Part shown: positions 41,694 to 49,272 of the stretch, piece after piece | Numbering within the stretch: position 1 is the stretch's first letter | How the letters are laid out: every line of letters starts with the position of its first letter | From: Humibacter sp049446075 | GTDB lineage: Bacteria > Actinomycetota > Actinomycetes > Actinomycetales > Microbacteriaceae | DNA length: 64,000 nt | Reading direction: 5' to 3' | NCBI RefSeq assembly: GCF_049446075.1 | Contig: NZ_JBMSEB010000001.1 | Location: forward strand, 2,232,001-2,296,000 | Program-made: the position numbers and the translations under genes | The notes under the pieces: generated by a model | Database searches by the model: none | The model's input: only the letters and a program-made list of their open reading frames with translations | Told to the model about the DNA's origin: nothing

Positions 41694-41762
41694 GGCTGCG
41701 AAGAGGGCACAGCGGCTCCCTTGGCTAGCGTGAGCGTGCCTTGCGACGTGCAGACTGTCAGC

Positions 41763-41827
41763 GAGACTTGGCGTACGCGACCAAGCTTGCGACGCAGCCC
41801 CTAGGGTCGTCGCGTACCCCAAGTCTC
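41763..41827. repeat. 19-bp inverted repeat upstream of the broken serine hydrolase gene
   Basis: Left arm 41763-41781 (GAGACTTGG then CGTACGCGAC) and right arm 41809-41827 match in 18 of 19 positions in inverted orientation; the spacer is 27 nt. It lies 41-105 bp before the serine hydrolase start. It may be a mobile-element remnant, regulator site or terminator of the pspC-like gene. Confidence 0.8.
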
Positions 41828-41867
41828 AGTAATTGGGGTCGCGCCGCTCCATGGAGAAGGGACTCTC

Positions 41868-42726
41868 ATGACCTCTGCCGAGGACATCCTCGAACGGTTC
41901 GTGTCCGCGGTCGATTCGGAAGGGTTGGGTGTACGGCGTGCACATCCGTGTGGGCGACGAAACCGCATCCCACCGCTGGCGCAGCGACGACCGGGAGAAC
42001 CTGTACTCGGTGTCGAAGGGGGTGTGCGCGCTCGCCACCGGAATGGCGATCGACGAGGGCCTCATCACCCTCGACCTCCGTGTCGACGACGTGTTCACAG
42101 ACATCCCGTTCGGAGCCGGATCCGAACAGGTCACTCTGAGACATCTGCTCACGATGACCAGCGGGATCGACTTCCGGTGGTTCGGGCACGAGCCTGCCCC
42201 CTGGCCGGATCTGGCCGCCGAGATGCTCTCCCGCCCGTCCGCTGGCCGCCGATTCCAATACTCCGACGTGAGCACTTACGTGGCCATGAGGATGCTCGCG
42301 ACAGTCGTCGGGGACGTTCGCGACTGGCTGCTGCCGCGGCTTTTCCAGCCGCTCGAGATCGACAACCCCCAGTGGCACCGTTGCCCACTCGGTTTCATCA
42401 TCGGCGGCACCGGGCTTGAGCTTCGCACGGAAGAGCTGGCTCGCATCGGCCGCGTGCTCCTGGACCGAGGGACGTGGAATGGCCGTACCCTCGTTTCGCC
42501 TGAGTGGGTCGATTCCATGCACGCATCCTGGGTCTCCACGGGCAGCGCGCCTCCAATGGACCGCTACGGGATCGCGACCTGGGCCGGCCCTGGCGACGCT
42601 TGGCGATTCGAGGGGAGATACGGCCAATTCGTGGTCATCAACGGCAACGCCGTGGTCACCATCACAGGGCACGAAGAGTCACGCGAGGACCGGCTGTCGG
42701 AACTCGCCGCAGACCTCACGGCGTGA
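41868..42726 (+). pseudogene. Serine hydrolase (beta-lactamase family), frameshifted near the N-terminus
   Basis: ATG 41868, preceded by GAGAAGGG, encodes MTSAEDILERFVSAVDSEGL; the family sequence then continues only in the +1 frame from GTG 41929 (VYGVHIRVGDETASHRWR...). One surplus G in the run at 41927-41929 explains the break. The rest is intact: S-x-x-K motif in LYSVSKGVCAL (catalytic Ser and Lys), RHLLTMTSGIDF, a Y-S-D motif in FQYSDVSTYVAMRML, and the C-terminal ITGHEES that supplies the H/K-T-G-like triad. Class C-type serine hydrolases or esterases have this order. Either a real mutation or a base-call error is possible. Confidence 0.75.
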
Positions 42727-42851
42727 TCTGAGCACCAGGCTGCAGTTACGGACTGGGGCCTCCTCAGTACTGGCTGACCCTTCCTGTCGGTGGCGCGCGT
42801 GAACATGACCCAAAAGGCCAACGTTTCCGGTCCGCCGTGGAGGTGCCAATC

Positions 42852-43211
42852 ATGCCTGAGCCAAACCAACGAGAGACCGCCACCGATCCCGAAGCCCTCG
42901 GAAGGATGTTCCTCATCCGTGCGAACGCCGGTGACGTCGACGGCGTGGTCGCCTTGTATGAGCCAACGGCCGTCATCGAATCGCCGCCTGGGCAAACGTC
43001 GACGGGGAGCGCAGCAATCCGGCGACTGTACGAAAGATTGCTCGCGAACCGACCCCAGTTCAGCGGCGAGGTGCGCCAGGTACTCCTCCGCCATGGCGAC
43101 CTTGCCCTGACCTCGACTCGGTTCCACGGCGGCGCCACGGCCGAGGTCGCGCGACGCCAAGCCGATGGAACCTGGCTCTGGATTTTGGACCAGCCGAACG
43201 TCGTCGGATAG
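42852..43211 (+). CDS. SnoaL-like / NTF2-fold protein
   Basis: The 119-residue protein is an NTF2-like cone. MFLIRANAGDVDGVVALYEPTAVIESPPG (about 18-46) is the typical first half, with the helix, the acidic residue pair and the strand, and STRFHGGATAEVARRQADGTWLWILDQPN the closing strands. GGAGG precedes the ATG by 8 nt. Such stand-alone proteins are isomerases, hydrolases or carriers of unknown specificity. It stands downstream of the broken serine hydrolase. Confidence 0.8.
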   Translation: MPEPNQRETATDPEALGRMFLIRANAGDVDGVVALYEPTAVIESPPGQTSTGSAAIRRLYERLLANRPQFSGEVRQVLLRHGDLALTSTRFHGGATAEVARRQADGTWLWILDQPNVVG

Positions 43212-43304
43212 CGACGGGTCTGTGGACCTCAGAGTGCAGCATCCGCTCGATGACACTCTTGGTGACGACCGAGGACGCCATTCGGTTCTCAGCCGGTACC
43301 GCCG

Positions 43305-43652
43305 CTACGAGCACGACACGAGGAACGACGTGAGTTCGTCCGGCCTGGAGATCATCGCCATGTGTCCTCCCGGCACCTCGTCGGCGTCGACTCCGAGCCG
43401 GTCGCGGATGACACGTCGCATGAATTCGGGAGGGAAGAACCGGTCCTCGGTGAAGACGACCGCTCGAGTCGGCACCTTCGGCAACTCAACCAGCGGCCAC
43501 GGCTGGGACCCAGGGGTACTCGACTGACGGCGCTCGAACACCGACGCGTCCTCACGCTCCTCGATGTCGGAGTAGAACAGTTCACCGAAGTCCTCCGCCG
43601 CCGGCTGCCACCCCGTGTTCGCGAACCATTCCTCGCCACAACGACGCATCAC
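43305..43652 (-). pseudogene. C-terminal fragment of an alpha/beta hydrolase
   Basis: The 115-residue frame aligns in pattern with only the last third of an alpha/beta hydrolase: PTRAVVFTEDRFFPPEFMRRVIRDRLGV (strand 7 with the acidic residue) and DEVPGGHMAMISRPDELTSFL (the histidine loop). The oxyanion loop and nucleophile elbow are missing and I found no N-terminal half in the 141 bp up to the MBL gene in any minus-strand frame. It is most likely a truncated remnant. Confidence 0.7.
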
Positions 43653-43793
43653 GGGCAGCCTCCTCGCCGCGGTTGCAATCCTGCTGGCTCGGGAGGTGCC
43701 GCATGCCGCTCGACCGTAGGCAACCGAGGGCGATCCGGATCGACACCTTCCACGTCGTGCGACGGCAATAGGAAGGTCACCTGCCGGGTCGGT

Positions 43794-44651
43794 TCACCCG
43801 GCCTTTCGGGCGGCGGCGGCACGAGCGGAGTGCCAGAGGGTACGCGGGTTGTCGCGGTCGCCATGCAGCTCGAGCATCCGCGCCACGATGGCCGCTGGAT
43901 CCACTTCGTCGCGCACGATGTCGCTGAAGTCGCGCAGATACTGACGCGTCTGCTCGATCGTTTCCGGCCCGTCCTCGTTTCCGGGCCGCTTGTGCCCGGC
44001 GACAACGATTCGTGGGTTGAGGGCAGCGATCGCCTCCAGGCTCGCCAGCCATTGGTCGCGCTCAGCCGGTCCCGTTTCCGCAGTCATGATGTGCACGGCG
44101 TTGTAGATCACGTCGCCGGCGACGACCGCGTCGATCGTTGGCACGTGCAGCACTGTGGAGAACTCGGTGTCTCCCTGCCCGACGCGGACAACGCGGAGTT
44201 CGGAGCCTTCCAGGTCGATCACGTCGTCTGCAAGAGGCTGCGGCAGAACCGGTCGATCGGGGACTTCGCCAGGGAAGATCGTCTGCCAATAGGTCGATAC
44301 GGCTGGGTTGGTGCTCTCGAACTCTGCGCGAGCAACCACCTCCGGCGTTGCGACGCCCCGCGCCTCCGGAAACCTTTCGAGCAAACGAGCCAAGCCGATC
44401 CAGTGGTCGGCGTGCCCGTGCGTGGCGTAGATCGCGACGAGCTTCTTGCCGTGAGCCTCGATCCAATCGGAAAGCGCGTCGACCTGATCGAAGGTGACGA
44501 GGGTGTCGACCAAGACCGCCTCCGTCTCTCCCGAGATCAGAGTGGCACTCATCGGAGACCACATCGGTTCGTCGCCCTCGGCGGATGCGGGGGCGCCGGC
44601 GAATGGGCGCATCGGGGCGACGTAGACGTCGATCGACAGTGGAGTGGTCAT
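43794..44651 (-). CDS. MBL fold metallo-hydrolase
   Basis: The 285-residue hydrolase has the metal-binding motif YATHGHADHWIGLARLLERF (H-x-H-x-D-H at about 77-82), a downstream VVAGHKRPGNEDG region with another metal-site histidine, and AVVAGDVIYNAVHIM with the bridging aspartate. The family hydrolyses various thioesters, lactones or aromatic compounds. AAGGA lies 8 nt before the ATG. It is divergent from the TetR gene at 44714, and a 7-bp inverted repeat covers both promoters, so its expression is probably repressed by that protein. Confidence 0.9.
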   Translation of the reverse strand: MTTPLSIDVYVAPMRPFAGAPASAEGDEPMWSPMSATLISGETEAVLVDTLVTFDQVDALSDWIEAHGKKLVAIYATHGHADHWIGLARLLERFPEARGVATPEVVARAEFESTNPAVSTYWQTIFPGEVPDRPVLPQPLADDVIDLEGSELRVVRVGQGDTEFSTVLHVPTIDAVVAGDVIYNAVHIMTAETGPAERDQWLASLEAIAALNPRIVVAGHKRPGNEDGPETIEQTRQYLRDFSDIVRDEVDPAAIVARMLELHGDRDNPRTLWHSARAAAARKAG

Positions 44652-44671
44652 CGTTTGTTCCTTCTTCTAGG

Positions 44672-44703
44672 CTATGCTGCATAACATATACCCTTGAGCA
44701 TAG
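44672..44703. promoter_or_regulatory. Operator between the MBL hydrolase and tetR genes
   Basis: CTATGCT (44672-44678) and AGCATAG (44697-44703) are perfect inverted arms with an 18-nt AT-rich spacer. The right arm overlaps the tetR -10 TAGAAT, and the left arm lies at TAGCCT, a -10-like box for the MBL gene, so one bound protein would cover both promoters. Confidence 0.72.
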
Positions 44704-44713
44704 AATCGAAGCC

Positions 44714-45298
44714 ATGACCGAGAAGGCCGCGACCAACCGCCGCAGATCTGCTGCGGTGCGGGACACGATGATCACGGGCGCCGAGCGTCTACTGGCTGGC
44801 GGCGGACCTGCGGCTGCGGCGATTCCGCGCGTCCTCGCGCTTACCGGAGCGCCTCGCGGTTCGATCTATCACTACTTTCCGGGCGGGAAAGACGAGCTGG
44901 TGGAGTGCGCGATCGAATTGTCCGACCGACGGATGCGCGAACTCCTCGCTGAGACCTCGCCCGCGACGCCGGTCGAGCTCGTGAACCGATGGTTCGACAT
45001 CTGGGCTGCGGTGCTCACGCGATCGGATTTCGATGCCGGATGCGCAATCACCGCCGTCGTCGTCGCGGGTGAATCCACTGAGCCACGTGATCGCGCTGCT
45101 GCAGTCTTCGTCGGACAGGAGCAACTCCTCGTCGATACGCTGACCAGAGTCGGAGTGTCAAGAGCCGACGCCGAGCGTCTGGCGCCCATCATGATCGCGT
45201 CTGCAGAAGGTGCGGTGATCTTGGGCCGGGCAGAACGCAGCATCCGCCCGCTCGAGATGATGCGGGCATCCGTACTCGCGCAGCTTCCGGTCTCGTAG
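44714..45298 (+). CDS. TetR family transcriptional regulator
   Basis: The 194-residue repressor has an N-terminal HTH, VRDTMITGAERLLAGGGPAAAAIPRVLALTGAPRGSIYHYFPGGKDELVECA (about 15-66), and a ligand domain of the TetR_C/LmrA-like type (FDAGCAITAVVVAGESTEPRDRAA). TAGAAT ends 7 nt before the ATG, so it is leaderless. It is divergent from the MBL-fold hydrolase and shares an operator with it, a typical substrate-sensing pair. Confidence 0.87.
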   Translation: MTEKAATNRRRSAAVRDTMITGAERLLAGGGPAAAAIPRVLALTGAPRGSIYHYFPGGKDELVECAIELSDRRMRELLAETSPATPVELVNRWFDIWAAVLTRSDFDAGCAITAVVVAGESTEPRDRAAAVFVGQEQLLVDTLTRVGVSRADAERLAPIMIASAEGAVILGRAERSIRPLEMMRASVLAQLPVS

Positions 45299-45309
45299 CG
45301 ATCGTTGCG

Positions 45310-45562
45310 TCATTTCCACCGGAAATGCACGAATACCCGGCCGAAGTTCTTCGAGTCCTTTTCGACCCGGTGATACTGCGCCTTGATCTCCGGCTGGTCG
45401 AGGAAGCGCAGTACGCGCTTCTTCAGAGCGCCCGATCCCTTACGGGATGATCTCCACAAGCGGAGCCTTCTTCGCGACGGCCTCCGCGATGACCGCGCGG
45501 AGTGCGCGATCGATGTCGCCGCCCCGGTTGTAGATGTCGTGAAGGTCGAGCGTCAGCTTCAT
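45310..45562 (-). pseudogene. Smr-domain protein gene broken by a 2-bp deletion
   Basis: From ATG 45562 (AGGA 7 nt upstream) the strand encodes MKLTLDLHDIYNRGGDI and on to LVEIIP, then a TAA at 45440. Restoring two bases there gives GKGSGALKKRVLRFLDQP and ends GRVFVHFRWK with TGA at 45310. Together this is a complete small Smr (MutS2 C-terminal) domain of about 84 residues with the L-D-L-H and G-K-G-S-G motifs. The two halves are too short for simple ORF listing. Smr proteins cut branched DNA or RNA. Confidence 0.8.
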
Positions 45563-45647
45563 TCACTCATCCTGCATCGTGGCATCCCGGCAAACGCGAC
45601 GAGAACCGGCAAGCAGGGTCAAATGGCCCGTCCGCGACCTTCCGACC

Positions 45648-46127
45648 TCAGCTCTCCGGGAGTTCCGTGGCAGTCGTCGGCGTCTCGTCGTGGCGCCAAG
45701 GCTCGACTGTCCTGGAGCCATACTCCTCAGGAGCGACGTCGGCGATCGACTCGGTGAATGTCCAGCGATAGCCGGCGAGGTCCGCGGCACTGTACTGTCG
45801 CTCGCCGTACATATGGTCGGTCGGCTCCTCGACGATGGCAGCGCCCGCCGCACGTGCACGCGCGCAGTGTGCCAGGGCATCCTCAACACGAACCATGATC
45901 CCTACCGGCCCTGGCTCGCCATGGCGTGGCGGATGCCGTGTACCGCTTGCCTCTGCGACGACGAACGCTCCGCCCCCGATACTCATCTGCGCGCGATGGC
46001 CGTTCCCGATGCGCACACGCTCGACCGCGCCGAACGCCGACGTCAGCCACGCCGCGGCTGCAGCCACATCGGGATAGGTGAGCACCGGGATGACTGTGAC
46101 CGGCGGGATGGAACGATTGGCTTTCAC
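45648..46127 (-). CDS. VOC family (glyoxalase/bleomycin resistance-like) protein
   Basis: The 159-residue protein has two beta-alpha-beta-beta-beta modules: VIPVLTYPDVAAAAAWLTSAFGAVERVRIGNGHRAQMSIGGGAFVVAE (about 12-60) and GIMVRVEDALAHCARARAAGAAIVEEPTDHMYGERQYSAADLAGYRWTFTES (about 75-127). The second ends with the usual DLAGYRWTFTE metal-site strand. It may isomerise or sequester a small molecule. The GTG start has a weak GAAG site. Single gene. Confidence 0.88.
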   Translation of the reverse strand: MKANRSIPPVTVIPVLTYPDVAAAAAWLTSAFGAVERVRIGNGHRAQMSIGGGAFVVAEASGTRHPPRHGEPGPVGIMVRVEDALAHCARARAAGAAIVEEPTDHMYGERQYSAADLAGYRWTFTESIADVAPEEYGSRTVEPWRHDETPTTATELPES

Positions 46128-46201
46128 GGTTGGCTTCTTTTGTCGGCTCTGGGCACTGCTCGTGCCGAGCGTAGTCCCGGGTCCGCTGGTAGCAGCCGTC
46201 T

Positions 46202-47365
46202 CTAGGAACGAAGGCTCTTCAGCCCTGTGCGGATTTCGTTGATCAGGATGTCGGGTTGCTCGAGCGCCGCGAAGTGCCCGCCTCTGTCGGCCTCGCCGTA
46301 GTGGATCAGGTCGTTGTAGGTCGATTCGATCCAGCTTCGCGGCAAGCGTGGAATGTCTCGGGGGAACACGGTCACTGCGACCGGAAGCGTGAGCTTCGGC
46401 CCCGCCATGGTGGCTGTCCGGTTCTCCCAGTAGATGCGGGCGGATGACGCGGCACTGTTGGTGAACCAGTAGAGCGATATCGCGTTCAGCATGTCATCGA
46501 TCGCGAGCGCCTCTTCAGCGAGACCTCGATTGTCTGTCTTGGATTGGAACTTCTCGTAGATCCAGGCCGCTTGGCCGGCCGGGGAGTCGGCCAGTGCGAA
46601 TCCGACCGTCTCCGGCTTCGTGCCCTGAATGTGATTCGATCCTCCGAGTTCGCCGGTGTAGCGGGCGAGCCCATCGACAGCGTATTGCTCTTCGGGAGAC
46701 AACGTCTCGGGTATGCGTGGCGGAAAAGCGTAGGGAGTGTTCACGTGAATCCCGAGGAGGCCGTCTGGACGCATGGCCCCGAGCTCGGTGGTCACCACCG
46801 AACCCCAATCACCGCCCTGAGCGACCCATTTCCCGTAGCCAAGGCGCTTCATCAGCTCCGCCCATGCGGCGGCAATTCGGGAAACCGTCCAGCCCGTCTC
46901 GGTCGGCTTTCCCGAGAATCCGAATCCCGGAAGCGATGGGATGACCACGTCGAAGGAATCGTCGACGTCGCCTCCGAACGCGCCCGGGTCGGTGAGCGGA
47001 CCGATCAGGCCCAGAAAGTCCGCGATCGTGCTCGGCCATCCGTGCGTCAAGATCAGCGGCAGCGCGCCCGGATTCTTGGACTTGACGTGAATGAAGTGGA
47101 CATCGAGCCCATCGATCGTGGTCAAGAACTGAGGGAAGCGATTGAGCTCCGACTCGAATCGGCGCCAGTCGTACTGTCGCTCCCAGTACGTGACGAGCGA
47201 CTTGGCGTTCTCCACACGGACCCCTTGTGACCAGTCCGCGACGGTTTCCGGAGCGGGCCAGCGAGTCCGGGCCAGCCGCTGTTTGAGTTCCGCGATCTCG
47301 GAGTCCGAAATAGCGACCCGGAATGGACGGACAAGGTCGGATGCTGCGGCGGTTGGTTCGGCCAT
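46202..47365 (-). CDS. Epoxide hydrolase (EHN-domain alpha/beta hydrolase), copy 1
   Basis: A 387-residue enzyme with the EHN lid domain at the N-terminus (about 15-115: LVRPFRVAISDSEIAELKQRLARTRWP ... WERQYDWRRFESELNRFPQFLTTIDG). The catalytic core has the oxyanion loop ILTHGWPST, the nucleophile aspartate in VAQGGDWGS (about 193), a tyrosine helix, and the final histidine in GGHFAALEQPD (about 365). It adds water to epoxides. AGGAGA lies 8 nt before the ATG. It is divergent from a TetR gene, with four TTGCACA-type palindromes between the two. A second, similar enzyme lies at 50513. Confidence 0.93.
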   Translation of the reverse strand: MAEPTAAASDLVRPFRVAISDSEIAELKQRLARTRWPAPETVADWSQGVRVENAKSLVTYWERQYDWRRFESELNRFPQFLTTIDGLDVHFIHVKSKNPGALPLILTHGWPSTIADFLGLIGPLTDPGAFGGDVDDSFDVVIPSLPGFGFSGKPTETGWTVSRIAAAWAELMKRLGYGKWVAQGGDWGSVVTTELGAMRPDGLLGIHVNTPYAFPPRIPETLSPEEQYAVDGLARYTGELGGSNHIQGTKPETVGFALADSPAGQAAWIYEKFQSKTDNRGLAEEALAIDDMLNAISLYWFTNSAASSARIYWENRTATMAGPKLTLPVAVTVFPRDIPRLPRSWIESTYNDLIHYGEADRGGHFAALEQPDILINEIRTGLKSLRS

Positions 47366-47404
47366 GGCTTGGTTCTCCTGAACGGTTGCTATCGATGCCA
47401 CGGA

Positions 47405-47484
47405 TTGCACACTCGTGTGCAATGCACACGGATGTGCAGCGTACGCCCTTGCACATGTGTGTGCAACCATGGGGTTGTGCACAA
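47405..47484. promoter_or_regulatory. Operator array between epoxide hydrolase and tetR (four palindromes)
   Basis: TTGCACACTCGTGTGCAA (47405-47422), TGCACACGGATGTGCA (47423-47438), TTGCACATGTGTGTGCAA (47449-47466) and TTGTGCACAA (47475-47484) are all palindromes built on TTGCACA/TGTGCAA. Centres are about 17, 27 and 22 bp apart, roughly two helical turns. The array fills the 141-bp divergent promoter region, so cooperative binding by several TetR dimers is likely. Confidence 0.85.
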
Positions 47485-47506
47485 TGGCTCCGCGCGGAAT
47501 CGCGCG

Positions 47507-48079
47507 ATGAAGGACACGCGGGACCGCATTCTCGACGCCGCCCTCGAGGTACTCGGTTCCAGCCCCGACGCCGGCATGGCCGACATCGCCGCCGCAGGCG
47601 GGGTGGTTCGCCGTACCGTCTACGGCTACTTCCCGTCCCGCGCCGACCTCGTGCACGCACTTACGCAACGGGCGGTCGGCGAGATCGCGGCGGTGCTGAC
47701 CGACGTCGACGTCTCCGATAGCGCTGCCGACGTGGTGTGGGCGGATTTCGTCGCGCACCTGTGGCCGGTGGCGCATCGTTACCGAGTGCTATTGGCGCTC
47801 CGACGCGGCGAGTACGGGGACGAGATCCACTCCCTGCTGGGGCCGGTTGACACGGCACTTGCCGACCTCGTGCAACGAGGTCAAGACAGCGAAACGTTCG
47901 GACGGCACCTGCCCGCCGACATTCTGAGCCAGCTCGCCCTCGCCGCCGTTTTCGCGGTAGCGGACAACGACATGTCGCGTGGGGCTCCCGGCGTGCGCGG
48001 GGCGTCGATGACGAGCCTGCTCATGCTGGGAGTGCCCGAATCACGCGCCAGAAGACTCGCGGATGCCACGACCGGTTGA
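47507..48079 (+). CDS. TetR family transcriptional regulator
   Basis: The 190-residue repressor has the HTH DTRDRILDAALEVLGSSPDAGMADIAAAGGVVRRTVYGYFPSRADLVHAL (about 3-52) and a helical ligand domain. It probably controls the divergent epoxide hydrolase and itself through the four-palindrome array. Its last 17 bp overlap the start of a small membrane protein gene, which may therefore be translated from the same transcript. Confidence 0.88.
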   Translation: MKDTRDRILDAALEVLGSSPDAGMADIAAAGGVVRRTVYGYFPSRADLVHALTQRAVGEIAAVLTDVDVSDSAADVVWADFVAHLWPVAHRYRVLLALRRGEYGDEIHSLLGPVDTALADLVQRGQDSETFGRHLPADILSQLALAAVFAVADNDMSRGAPGVRGASMTSLLMLGVPESRARRLADATTG

Positions 48080-48437
48080 GGAGGCCGGTCGCACGGCCGG
48101 TAGCGCCGACCTCATCGCGTCGCTTCTCCTTCTCGGCGTCACCTTCCTACTCGGGCTCGTGGGTGCCACCGCGATCTGGTTCGAAGCCGGCTCCTTCACT
48201 GAAAGCAGTGGACCATCGGTCCCAGCGATGTGCGCATTCGAGCAGGTAGTCGTGGTGGCCGTGCCGGTCGTTTCACTGGTCATCTTCGTCTGTGGCACGG
48301 TGTCCGTGGCCGACCGTCGACTGAGGCACCTCAGCGCCTCGCCTTCCGCGGCTATCGCAGTCGCAAGCGTTGCCCTCACGTGCGTTCTCGCGGGCTGGAT
48401 CGTATACGCAGGTGCCGCAACCATGTGCCTTTCGTAA
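48063..48437 (+). CDS. Small membrane protein (3 TM), coupled to tetR
   Basis: The 124-residue product starts with an ATG inside the end of tetR (17-bp overlap) and has three hydrophobic segments (about 18-40, 60-80, 95-116) with short charged loops. No family is recognised. The overlap suggests translational coupling to the regulator, so it could be part of the same response. The coding pattern (high GC at third positions) looks real. Confidence 0.6.
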   Translation: MPRPVEEAGRTAGSADLIASLLLLGVTFLLGLVGATAIWFEAGSFTESSGPSVPAMCAFEQVVVVAVPVVSLVIFVCGTVSVADRRLRHLSASPSAAIAVASVALTCVLAGWIVYAGAATMCLS

Positions 48438-48451
48438 CTCACTGGCGGGGA

Positions 48452-49231
48452 TCAGGTTCGCCGGTAGACGGTCAGTATCTGCTCGGGCTGGTCGGTCACG
48501 TGGAACGACGTGTGCGTCATGAGCTGTTCGCCGCCAGACGGCGTGCGCACACGCTTGACTCCTGTCCGGCTCGATGCGATGTCGTAGCGTGGCCACCACG
48601 TGTCTGCTTCGACACTCGCGGTGCGGAGCTCGTGCTCGAGACGTTCGAAGCGCGGCGATCCTGGATGCTTGCCCGCGTTGGCTCGAAGCCGCGCGAGGAG
48701 CCCCTGCGCGACTATCGTCCAGTCCGGGAGGATTTCGCGTGCGATCGGCTCGAGGAAGACCCACCGAGCGAGGTTCGGATGAGGGCCGTCAAAGGCGCCG
48801 GCAAACAACACGGCTGCCGACTCGTTGAACGCGAGCAGGTCGTAGCTACTGCCGGTGATGTACGCAGGGTGGGGTTCGAGCATCCTGGGTACCTCTGCTA
48901 CCTCCGGGGCGATGTACTCGACATCCGTGACGGGAACGGTGCCACCGGCAGCGATGGCCAGAAGATGCGCCCGCTCTGCCTCATCGAGCCGCAGCGCATT
49001 CGCGATTGCCGTCAGCACCTGATCGGAGGGGCGGACCTGCCTGCCCTGCTCGAGAAAGGTGTACCAGGTCGTGCTGATGCCGGCGAGCGTGGCCAGCTCC
49101 TCGCGGCGCAGCCCGGGAGTGCGTCGTCTGCCAGACCCGGGGAGGCCGACATCCGCAGGTGAGGTGCGTTCCCGTCGCGCTCGGAGGAACAAGCCGAGTT
49201 CGCGTCGCCGTTCACCAATCATCTCGGTCAT
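48452..49231 (-). CDS. XRE family regulator with MmyB-like ligand domain
   Basis: The 259-residue protein has an XRE helix-turn-helix, RRTPGLRREELATLAGISTTWYTFLEQGR (about 36-64), and an MmyB-type PAS-like domain with FNESAAVLFAGAFDGPHPNLARWVFLEPIAREILPDW (about 135-171). AGGAGG precedes the ATG by 6 nt. It is divergent from an MDR oxidoreductase gene (49273) only 41 bp away, the same arrangement as at 16984-19027. Confidence 0.88.
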   Translation of the reverse strand: MTEMIGERRRELGLFLRARRERTSPADVGLPGSGRRRTPGLRREELATLAGISTTWYTFLEQGRQVRPSDQVLTAIANALRLDEAERAHLLAIAAGGTVPVTDVEYIAPEVAEVPRMLEPHPAYITGSSYDLLAFNESAAVLFAGAFDGPHPNLARWVFLEPIAREILPDWTIVAQGLLARLRANAGKHPGSPRFERLEHELRTASVEADTWWPRYDIASSRTGVKRVRTPSGGEQLMTHTSFHVTDQPEQILTVYRRT

Positions 49232-49272
49232 CGTGCACCTCCTGGCAGCGCTGATACCAGCATAGGACCGCT

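Noticed and set aside
43653..43793. N-terminal half of the truncated hydrolase in the gap
   Set aside because: All three minus-strand frames were read and none shows an oxyanion loop or nucleophile elbow.
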